DNA from: Isoetes taiwanensis
Lineage: Eukaryota > Streptophyta > Lycopodiopsida > Isoetales > Isoetaceae
Direction of reading: 5' to 3'
NCBI GenBank assembly: GCA_021234155.1
Contig: JAJEKV010000013.1
Coordinates: 20,790,521 to 20,854,520 of the forward strand
Length of the DNA stretch: 64,000 nt
Shown: positions 37,198 to 47,303 of the stretch, piece by piece
How the letters are laid out: every line of letters starts with the position of its first letter
How positions within the stretch are numbered: the stretch's first letter is position 1
Translations under genes and position numbers: made by a program
The notes under the pieces: model-generated
The model's database searches: none
The model's input: the letters and a program-made list of their open reading frames with translations, nothing else
Told to the model about the DNA's origin: nothing

Positions 37198-40100
37198 TGC
37201 CACGGTTCTATTGCGATAGCAATAGAACCGACATTCCTTGGATGCGGACGCCCCTTTTTGCACTCCCTATTTATTCAGCCTCTTTTATTGTTTCGTCATC
37301 GGCGTTCTCTTGGGCTGGTTTTTTTATCTTCTCTATCCTACCAGTTTCCTACCTTCGTAAGCCTGTCATAGACAAAGAGTTCATCTTGGGATCGCAATTG
37401 GTCTGTGTGCCTAGCGCCTGCGTTCCAACACAAGAATGTTTCCAGGTACGATGATTGTTGTCTTCATGGTTTTAATCTGTTTTTGCGTGGTTGGTTTTTC
37501 CGTTTATTGTGGGTGTGTCACGGGATGCGATTCGGCGGCGGTGCATCGGTCCCTTCCGTTCACGACTTGATCGGGGATTGCTTGAGCGATTGGGTTAGTT
37601 TTTCTTTCTTTTTTTTGTTCCTTGTTTTGTGCGAATCGACCGGAATCACGGTATGCCATTGCCAAAGCTTGGGATCTTTTGCTTCGAGGCCCTTGCAGCC
37701 TTGTTTTTTGTTCTTCCAGCCATTCCACGAGTTTGGTCAATCCGTTCCCACATCGCCTCCCGCATGGACAATTTGAAAGCGGTTGGGGCATAATGTGTTT
37801 GATCCTCGACCTAACGGATTTTCCTTCCAGCTCCTCACGGAACTGTATTCTGGTCTGATTCTTTGTGTCCCTCTAATCCGTTGCTTAGTCCCTCTCAATA
37901 TTACCTCTCTATCTACGTTTTGTTTTCAAAACCCACTCCCTTTTCATCCCACATTGGCCTCAGGCTCTTCAATCTCCGTTTTCTTTCACGGGCCCTCCAC
38001 TTCTTGTCTCACCACCCACTTCGTTTGCCATTTAAGATCTTTTTTCTCGCCTTCATTCGAGGTTGCCGCTTCCGGCTTCCTTCATCGCGCGCTTCCTTCC
38101 GCGAGTCTGTAGCCTCTTTGGTGGGATCGCAGACCATCGACGCGTTTTCTTTTGGTTGGATCTGGATCTTACGGGTTCCACAGGAACCATTGGCGTTCCT
38201 TTTTGAATGATCTTTTATTCTTTATCTTATTTGCTTGGTCCCCTAGTGGTTGTTGTATTTTTAATTTTCTTCTATGGTTATGTTGGGTTGTCTTTGGGAT
38301 TTTTAGGGTTTCCCTTTTAAAGTTATTTTGTTTCTTTGAAATTTTTCGCTTGTTCGATTGTTTTCCACGTTTTGGTGCTTAACCAAAGGGCCATGGCCTC
38401 TTTATCTCAATTATTTTTCTTTAGTCGAGTCCATCTTGAATTGCTCTCTTTCCCATTATGTTGTGGTTGTATTTGTAGCATTTTAGAAGGTGATATTGCC
38501 CTATTTTGGTGGTATGCATTGTGTATACACGAAGTTTTATTTTTCCAGATTCATAATATTATAGGCGTAAAGAATTTATTATGGCCGTTGCTTTATCGGT
38601 AGAGATGGATGGTTGCATACATCTTGATTAAGGATTGACCAATTTTTGCATTTGAAATGCCCCTTTTAATTTTCTCTAATCTCGGACCTTGCATTGACAT
38701 TCAAAAGGCCCTCAGAGATATATTTTCTCTTACCTCATATATGTTGCATTTGATGCTCCTTATATGGTTTTTGCATTTTGAAATGGCCCCGATTTTCTTT
38801 TTAACCCTCGAACGTTGCATTTGATGGTGTTTGTGTCGTAGTTAATGTAATTTCACTTCGTTTGGAATGCGGTTGCATTTGGAATGCTTGTTTAAGTAAA
38901 ACATCTAGGGGTGAATGGAAGGTTTAGAAGGTTTTTATTGGTCTTCTTTTCGCAAGCGTGATTTTCACTACAAGTTTTATTGTTTGTTGGTATTATATCG
39001 CTATTTGATTTGTAGTTTGTTGTATTTTGCATGAAAGATGGTCCACTCTTTCCATTCCGACGTGTTTTGTATTTTTATTTGGTACTATTTTCATTTGCCT
39101 GAAAGATGGTCCATTTTTTTATTTCTTTTGTATATCGCTATTATTTCTCATTTTCTTATTCTATTTACTATTTCCATGGCTCCATGACACTTTGTCCATG
39201 CTTCGTGCCATTGCTCGCTACTCCATTTGTTATCTTTGGCCATGGTGTTTAAATTTGAGTGCTCAATGTTTCCTAATGGTCGTGGTTGATTCTTGGTATT
39301 GCCCTCACAGCTTTCTGCTCCAGATTGCAAATTCAGATCCATTTTGGTGGTCCCATGTGTTATGAATTTGTCGATTTGTGATTTGACTATATTAGTTGTC
39401 TCTGGCACAAATTCTTCTATTTTTCATTTTTTTTCTATTTACTTTCCTCTTTTCTTCCATGATTTCATTGTGGTGTTTAGTTTTACTTGTCCCGATTGTG
39501 TTTCATTTACTCTCTCTATATGTTGCTTTGTGCACAGTTGTCGGCTTTTACCAAAGTATTCTTGATTGCCTTATGCACCGCTTGCTCCTTTGACTCTTTT
39601 CCCTCGTTTTGATTGCCCTCGTGATAATCTTATTTCGCAGATTAAGACTTCTACATGTTTATGCCTATATTTCGTGCACTCTTTTTCTTCAGATAGATGA
39701 ACATTAGATCCATTTAGCATGGTTTGTGTATATTGCATTTTTTGTTTCTTTTTACACGTTAGTGTTCATTTTGGTTCATGTTCGGCTTTCCAGATGGATA
39801 TCCGATCCTTGGTGCTATTTGCCCGTTGTTGGTCCCTTTAGCTCCTTTTTTATGCCGTTGTTCTAGTGGTTTCACTTCGGTGTCTTTTATTCTTCTTTTT
39901 TCGCTTTATCAAACAGGTTGTCCTTTTGTTTTGTTACTCCGCTTCATTGCTTCATATCCTTGTTCCGGTTATTTTGTATTCTTTTTGACTTGTTTTTGCG
40001 ATTTGGTCCATCCCTCTCGCCATTGCTTCAATATCTCAATTTGTTTTTAGTCCGTCTGCTTCATTTTGTTTTTTGCATGATTTCCATTTTTTCAAGTGCT

Positions 40101-42952
40101 TTATGCTTTTGTTTCCATTTGTTTCCGAGGTTCTTTGTTTTTAGAGGCGTTTTTACTTTTTGTCATTTAGGTATTTTTGGCCCCTTTTCTCCGTTTTTAT
40201 GTTTTCAGTGTTTTTCACATTGACCCTTTTTTATCTCCGGTTTTAGATTTGTTTCCCCTTGCTCCATATATCCCATTAGCCTCATCTATGCATTCTATTC
40301 CATTTTATTCCCGTTGATCCTTATGGACTCCTTTCTCCCTTTTTTACCTCCACATTTTCAATCTATTCTATTAGATTTGACTTCCATTATGGGTTTGTTG
40401 TGCTCCCTTTTTTACTATATGCTCCTCATTATCTCAAGATTTCATTTGATGGCGTTTTCTTTATTCGATTCAGTTTGTAATCGTTACCTTCATTAATTTC
40501 CTTTTTGGCTTGTTGTTCCGCTTTTAACTCGGGTGATTCTATTACTCCTCTAGTTGCATCGGGTTTCTTCAGGATTTCTTTGTCCTCTTGCACCTTGTTT
40601 CTTGCTAGTTAGGATAGTTCGGTTTTATGAATCTTTGTTAGTGTAGTATTTATTGATGCATTAGTCATTTGCCATCACTCATTTGATGTCGCCATGTTTA
40701 TAGCTCGCGATTTCTTGTTGTTCCATGAATTCTTTTTCCTAATCTCTTCGTTCTATTCCATCTTCTCCTTCATTTTATGTCCCTCTTCCATTTTCGGCAT
40801 TGTTCTATTGTGTTCTTCATTTTTATGCATCTCGTTGTTGTTCGGCTTTACTCTAAGATTCGATTCTCTTAATCTTGTCTCTATCTTCTCTTTTCCCCTT
40901 TGCTCCATTTTCCTTAGTTTGCTCTTCCCTTCTTTTCTCTTTTTGCCACAATTGGTCGCCTTTGCTCTAGATGAACCCATCTCCATTTTCTGGAACTCCT
41001 TCCTCGCCCCTTCCCTTGTTTGTCCCATTGCTCTTTTATCGTTTTTTCTTTTTTTATCCCTCTTATCTCTTTTATCGTTTGTTCCATTGATGTAATGTAG
41101 TCTAGCCATCCTATGTTGTTTAGATCTATGTTTTCATTTGTTTCATTAAGCGACATAGTGCGCTCATCCTCCTTGCCTGGGTTTATTCTCGTGTACCTTC
41201 ACACTTGTGGCCGTTCCGCTTTTGCCTTGTCTTCCATCAGCCTTATCTCTGCATTCTTTTTCATGTTATTCCAGTGACCCTTGAGGTCATTTCTCCTTCC
41301 ATCCGAGCGATTTCATTCGGGCTTCTTTTTCTTTCTTTGTCTATATTGAGATTTTTCCTCTTCTATCGGTTGGACATATATGTTGTCATAGGACCCATCC
41401 TAGAATGCCGCGGTTCTATTCTTTCATCGCTTAATAGTCACCGAGCCATTCTTGGATGGGGCTTTTGCACTCCCCTATTTATTCACCTCTTTCATTGTTT
41501 TAGTCATCGACGTTCTTGAGCTAGTTTTTTCATCTTCTCTATCCTACCGTTTCCCCACCCTCCCTCCCTTGATGGTTTGTCTGCATCCGATAATATCCGT
41601 TTTCCTTTTCCATTATCCCTTTCATTTCTTTTCCTTTTAGTCCGTTAACCATCTCCGTCTTTGGTTTCCATACTTTGGATCTGCCTGTGACCTCTAAATA
41701 TTCTAGGTTTCCTTTCTATGTTTTTATGGCGATATGTTCTTATTCTTTAGTTTTCTCGATGTGGTAACAGAGCTTCCTGTGCCTACTCATTATTTTATTC
41801 TTCCTGAGTTTGTATAATCTTTCAGATTTTTTAGGTCACCTTGCAGCCCCTTGGTATTCTTTTGTGCTTTCTTTCTTCTTTGAGAACACATATGTTCTTA
41901 TTTTCCATTTTTCTCGATGTGGCTCACAATTTGCCTCCATGTCTTCTTATCTTTTCATTCTTTTCTATGTGGTTGTGGCTCCATGACTTAATTTCGCTCA
42001 TTTTTTCACGGACAAGATATTACTATTCATTTTCACATGCGTGTTGTTCTATCAAAATTTGCGGCTCGTGGTTTTTGCTCAGATAGTTTTCTTTTTCTCG
42101 ATTGTGGTGTTGTAGCCTCCGAAAGTATTTATTCTTTTTTTCTCCTTGGCGTGGGCTTATAGCCTCCGAGGCAAAGACTAATCGGATGTTCGCTCACGCA
42201 ATGATTTATTTTCGCGACATTTCCGGTTGGTCGGTTGTCGTTTCTTCCTGGGTGGCCCCGAGCCTCCGAAAGTGCTATTACATTCTTGATTTTGCACTTT
42301 GGCACATGCCTATGCCTAAAGCTTCCGACTTTGTAACGGGTCATTCTCTTTGTTTAGACTTTCCATTGCGGGGTCGGTTTCTTGCGCTTCTTTTTAGTTG
42401 TCGCCGCCATCATGTGATATACCAACTTACTTCTCGGCGGACCTATGCTAACGATTGTGAAGATCTCTGGTCCTGAGGGGCGAGGGGTCGAGCTCCTCCT
42501 TAGGGATGCCTGGTCATCGTGTTTATTTCAAAGCATTTCTGTTGATGTATGCTGGGGTTGAGCTTCAACATTTGCATGCTTCAACTTCTTGCTTAGCCGA
42601 TGTATTCAAGTTGTCTCCATTCTAGTTCAGGTGCTGCAAGCGATGGATGAGAGCATTGGTGATCGTTCTCATTAGGGCTTTCCTCGACAACTCGCAAGGG
42701 CAGAGTTTTTCAGCCCAATGAGAAGGTGACGAGAGTTTTTATTACCTTTGTGCGCTTAAGCAGCTGATGGTCCACACTTTATCTTGTTTTCTTCATTTAC
42801 ATCGTGCTCTCAATGATTGTCTAGTTTTGAAGCACATTTATCAAACATTTATATCCCTAGTAGGGGAATCAATTTGTACTCAGTGATTTTCAAAAGCTCA
42901 ATGAGAACACCACTTCACTTCGGCCGACATATATGTTGTCATAGGACCCATC
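37198..42952. mobile_element. Pyrimidine-rich 5.75-kb insertion made of two tandem units
   Basis: The insertion splits the copia integrase exactly between VDDF and the WVYFL block. CTAGAA stands at 37,192-37,197 and 42,953-42,958 and reads once in the restored copia order, so it is a target duplication of 5-6 bp. A third CTAGAA at 41,400-41,405 divides the insertion into unit A (37,198-41,399) and unit B (41,406-42,952). Both units start tgcc(a/g)cggttctatt and share about 150 bp there; both end gacatatatgttgt...aggacccatc. Unit A opens with a 12-bp stem hairpin (cggttctattgc/gcaatagaaccg). The plus strand is strongly T/C-rich for about 4 kb. Frames up to 148 codons exist but none matches a family. 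A non-autonomous LTR-type element is possible; the class is not settled. Confidence 0.7.
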
Positions 42953-44249
42953 CTAGAAATCATCAACTATTAATAAAAAAATACCTCAATCCACCAATGA
43001 AGGTAATTTTGGCTCTTCCCCAAACATCCATATGTACAAGCTCTGAGCGTTGTATGGCCCGATATGTTGTTTGGAAATTCTTCCCCTTTCATTTTGTCAA
43101 GCATGCGCCCTTCAGAAAGAGCTTTTATCAAATTGAATACTTGCAATGGTCCACCAATCGCCTTTTAGACATTCCTTGAGAAGAGAAAAATTTGGACGTT
43201 CCAGACGCTCATGCCACAACCGACTCGGGTCAATAAAAGCATTTAGAGTCAGCCGCTTTGAACCAAAGAAGGAGGTTTTTCCGGCTATCCCATAGCCAAA
43301 AAGTTCAATATCATACCTGCATTATTAGCAGTCATGTGGTCTGTGGCACATGAGTCAAGGTATCGTATGCCTTGGAGGAGATGTTTGTTATGAACATTTT
43401 GCTTGTTCTATGCAATTGAATTGTAGAGATCTCCTGCAAGTTTCTTGTATCCATGTCATAATTTGATGCATGATCCACATTACCATAATCGAACCCCCCT
43501 TGCAAATTCTGCAGAATAGCACATGAGATCTTTGTTGTCAGATATCAAATGAGTTTCATTCGGTTCTTTAATGTAGACGAAGGCAGAAGACACAAAAGGA
43601 TTATTGATATCAGATTCATTACTAGAGTCTACAGAGGAATTATAATACTTGCCTTTTGATGCCTTCTAAGCTCTACTATCCTTGCATTTCTTTCTATTAT
43701 CTTTCTTCTTTTCTGCGTCTTCCATTTCTCTTCGATCTGGTTCTGTGCAGTCCTTGGCCAAGTGTCTAATCTTGTTACGTTATAGCAATTTTCTGCTTTC
43801 CTCCTTGCGAGTGTACATTACTTGTATTTCTCTCTAGAGCTCCTCTTAGTTACTCTTTGATTTTTCTCTTCAAGCAACATCTGCTGACGTGCCCACTCTA
43901 ATTCAACAGATCCAATTATGTTCTTAACGTTAATATATGAGGTTGGTTCCAAGGAGCAAAGCTCCCATAAACAAGTCATCATCAATCCCTTTTCCCATCC
44001 CTTGAAATTGCTTTGATGCCTTTCAGGATGGTGCCTATGTATTCTTCCATGGTCATCCCTTCTTTGAGCTTTGTGGTAAACATTGTTCTTTGCCTCCCAT
44101 GCATCCTTGGTAGACTTTGGCCTCTCGCAATTAATGGCATCAAAGTATCGCCCAAATACCGTGAATTCTGCTTTTGGAAATTCAATCTTTTTGAATCCAT
44201 TTGACAATGGCCTGCCTTTCATTTTCGTTAAGCTTAGCTTCCATCTCAA
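42953..44249 (-). mobile_element. Ty1/copia gag, zinc-knuckle and integrase start
   Basis: Minus strand from 44,249: gag in two frames, KKIEFPKAEFTVFGRYFDAI, then KDAWEAKNNVYH, TKLKEGMTMEEYIGTILKGI and NVKNIIGSVELEWARQQMLL. This is the copia UBN2/gag pattern with a frameshift near 44,090. Further down, WLWDS and a GAG-pre-integrase block (CLTK, FPNNISGH) precede ELVHMDVWGRAKITFIGG and RYFF, the start of the integrase core, ending at VDDF next to the insertion at 42,952. Several stops show the copy is dead. Confidence 0.85.
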
Positions 44250-44259
44250 TGTTGGTCTA

Positions 44260-46261
44260 TCCTCTTACGACCTGAGTTGCTGTTGGAACTATGGCACTCT
44301 TTCCCGATTTTGTTGGCTTGGATTCATCTCCATTTACTATTTCCCATAAGCCCTCCTCGCAAAGCTTGGTTTAGCACTCTCGAAACCAATAGTTTGCATT
44401 ATTGTGGTTTAAAGGCTCGATCTTCATCTCGCCCGCCTCAGAAAGTGTGCTCGTCACGGCGTTCTAGAGAATACAAGCGCAAAATAATAGAATGGACCGC
44501 TTGATTCTTAATTTTGAGAATAAAGGTACATATAAGGAGCTCCATAATCTTGGGAGCATCGTTCTCTGCATCCTGAGATTCAGGAGCTGGAATTGGCAGT
44601 TCCAATTATCTGGTTCTAAAATAGAATCTAATAATGAAAGGAAATATTTTGACGAGAATATCACTATCGTTAACAAAGCATAAAGCCTTATGGTGGATTC
44701 ATATGCGCTTTTTTTTTGCAAATACTGGACTTGGCTGCACCATTGTTGCAAAATCACAACTAGAATAGCAGCTCTCGCTGATGGTTGCACGTGGCTTTGG
44801 CTATTTGGGTGACCTCTGCTGCGTAGGTGATTCTTGCTAAAATAAGAAGCGATTATGAAGATTATCACGCCCGCTTAACCTTAGGGCCCTAATTTCATGT
44901 GAATGGTATTGCCTACCAAAGATCGACGCACCGGCGAATTGCCGGTTAAAAGCAAAAAAAAAATTCACATGTGAATCCACCATTAGAGAATTAAACACGT
45001 TTGATTAATGTTCCGATATTTTCACATTTAAGGGTTGGCAACTTCTTTTAAAGGAACATGCTTTTAACTAAAACATATCCTAGGTAGCTAATACTTTGAG
45101 AAGAAACCATAATTGTATCCTGGAGCTATAAACTTCCACTGTTTGAGTTTGGTATTGCGGGAGGGCCTTCTCGCAATGGTTGGGACTATGATTTTGGTGT
45201 CGTATTGTATGAAAAAAGGGTATATTTTGCCATATTTGAGCAGCTTAATTGTGTTTAGTGGTCACATTGCTATTTTGGTATGTTTTGGATGATTTTTTGG
45301 CATGCTTGAAGAAATAACGTATTTGTAGGGCGTGGATAATAGGAGATGTTTCTTTCTATTTTTATTTTGCGAAGCATGCAGGGCAGGGGCGGTGCAACTA
45401 GCAGAGATGGGTTTTGCAGGATTTCTTTGCCTATCGCTCTCTTATTAGGGGTTGTTTGTTTTTTGATTGAAATCACCTGCCATGGTAGTTTTTCTTTTTC
45501 TGAAATCGAACCTCCCGCTTCGCCCTTGTATTGAGCCGATTTTGTGGAGTTTGATTTTGTATGCCCGCTCTCCATCACACAAATCGAAACCCAAATACAG
45601 CTTGCTCCCTCCAGCCTGATCCAAATCTTGGTGTTTCCCCTTACCTAGAATTATCACGCCCCCGAGGATCCCCATTGCACCATCTGCCAAGCCCCGCGCT
45701 TGCTTCCCTGTGACAAATTAACTCATTTTCGGATCATCACATCCATCCCTCACATTGCCTTTTGCTTCCAATACAATTCTCCGCATTTCCCTTTCCTTGA
45801 GTGCGCTCTGATTTGATGACTGGCTGTTAATCCTCCTCCCATGTGATCCACATGATGGCCCAGAGATCCAACTGCCGAATACATCAATTCAACGTCTTTT
45901 TCTCACAAGCTCACCACTTGAGTTGCCGGAACAACGTTTTGATTTAAAATTATGCTGCCACTGCTGCTCAGTTGCGGCTATGGCAGGACATACCATAGCT
46001 ATGGTTCGTTGAAGCCATAAGTTCGATGGTCGTCGGAATTGTGTGAAGCTGGGAGCTTGTTTTTTATCTGTTTTGTCTCAACCATGGGTTTGAAAGTGAC
46101 CTTAGAAAGTGGCAAAGCATTTTTTTTGGCAAAAAGATGTTAGCCGTTGATTTGGTACGATGCTCGGGATATGCTGAAAATCAATCGTTCATATTCAATC
46201 CTATAAACAAAACCCATTTAAATAAATCGATAAAATCGATAGGCTAATACATATATACACC
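44260..46261. other. Stretch without a recognised gene
   Basis: Short frames on both strands (up to 134 codons at 44,464-44,868) show no family motif. The LTR of the copia element was not found above 44,250. Nothing else can be assigned. Confidence 0.4.
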
Positions 46262-46439
46262 TAAGGCCCTTTTTCCACGGCAGGCATAAAATATGATTGT
46301 CGCAATGCAATAAGACAGCATATAAGACTCCATGTCAGCTCCACGTCATGTCCCAAATAAAAACCTTTCCCACTAATTTTCATGCGACATGTATTTAATA
46401 TATAAGACACCTCTTATATTTTCTGCTTTTCCACTGCGT

Positions 46440-46548
46440 TTTATTCAAAAGGTTAGAGAAGAATCGATGATCTTTGAAGCTATAATTACTGCGATTTTAT
46501 TCAAAAGGTTAGAGACTGAATCGATGATCTTTTGAAGCTATGACAGAA
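46440..46548. repeat. Tandem duplication inside the MITE (about 55 bp)
   Basis: The unit attcaaaaggttagaga followed by aatcgatgatctt and gaagctat occurs twice in a row with small indels. Confidence 0.8.
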
Positions 46549-46785
46549 CCGTTTCACCTATACAATCAATAGGCTTATCTGCAAAATACTTCTCCAGAAA
46601 TAATCCTCTGATGTACGTGATATTCTACTTTTCCACTGCATAAAAAATGAAGAACAGCAATCTCTGTGGAAGAACAGCAAGAACACAAAGATTTCTGTGA
46701 AGAAATTAGACGGAACCAAACTCATTTTAACAAAAAATAGACAAAACCAACCTTTGAAATTTTAACTGTTTTTGAGCAAAATTTT

Positions 46786-46932
46786 ATTCAACCCGCTTTA
46801 TGTTTGTGGCTCCTCCTTGCTTTGGAATTTTAGAACTGTAAATCCGAAATTCGCTTATTCAACCTGTTTATGTTTGTGGCTCCTCCTTGCCGTGAATTTT
46901 AGAATGTAAAATTGAGATCAGGCTTATTCAAC
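46786..46932. repeat. Tandem duplication inside the MITE (about 70 bp)
   Basis: ttattcaaccyg followed by tttatgtttgtggctcctcc, ttgc and gaattttagaa occurs twice, with a third partial start (cttattcaactcg) at the end. Confidence 0.8.
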
Positions 46933-47303
46933 TCGTTTCAACAGCCAGAACCCGTGTCGTGGAATCTTGGCGCTCCGCTCACCTGCACGCTCCACTAAAA
47001 CCTTTTTTGAGGCATCCTTCTTCTGCGGCAACACAAGAATGACATTGGCTGTATTTTGCAGTCGCAAATTGTGGGCAGTCGCAAATTGTCGAAAATGCGA
47101 CAGCAAAATTGTACGGAATGCAATTGAGACATGTCACAAAAGCATCCGTGGAAAAGCTGCCAAGCCTTATTTTCTTACGTGGACCAATCAACCTCAAAAA
47201 ATTTTAAGACAAGGTTGCCATGAAAAAAGGGCCTAATTGGCGCTCAAGAAAACCACTTTTTCATTTAAAAAAAGTACCGCCCTCGTAGCCCCAGAGCGGC
47301 GCC

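Larger units (their letters stand above)
46265..47233. mobile_element. PIF/Harbinger-like MITE beside the TOC gene
   Basis: The left end reads GGCCCTTTTTCCACGGCA and the right end, reverse-complemented, GGCCCTTTTTTCATGGCA: 16 of 18 match. TAA stands immediately outside both ends (46,262-46,264 and 47,234-47,236). TAA duplication with GG(C/G)CC-starting inverted repeats is the hallmark of PIF/Harbinger and Tourist-type MITEs. The 969-bp interior has no transposase, only tandem duplications and repeated cttttccactgc words, so it is non-autonomous. It ends 70 bp before the TOC start codon and so occupies the promoter or 5' leader. Confidence 0.75.

Noticed and set aside
40694-41109. Long frames on both strands in the pyrimidine-rich insertion
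   Set aside because: Hydrophobic Phe/Ser/Leu-rich on one strand and Lys/Glu/Arg-rich on the other, as expected from T/C-rich DNA; no family motif.
37198-42952. A simple LTR retrotransposon with LTRs at 37,198 and 41,406
   Set aside because: Similarity between the two starts fades after about 150 bp, and the end motif precedes the second start instead of closing a first LTR.
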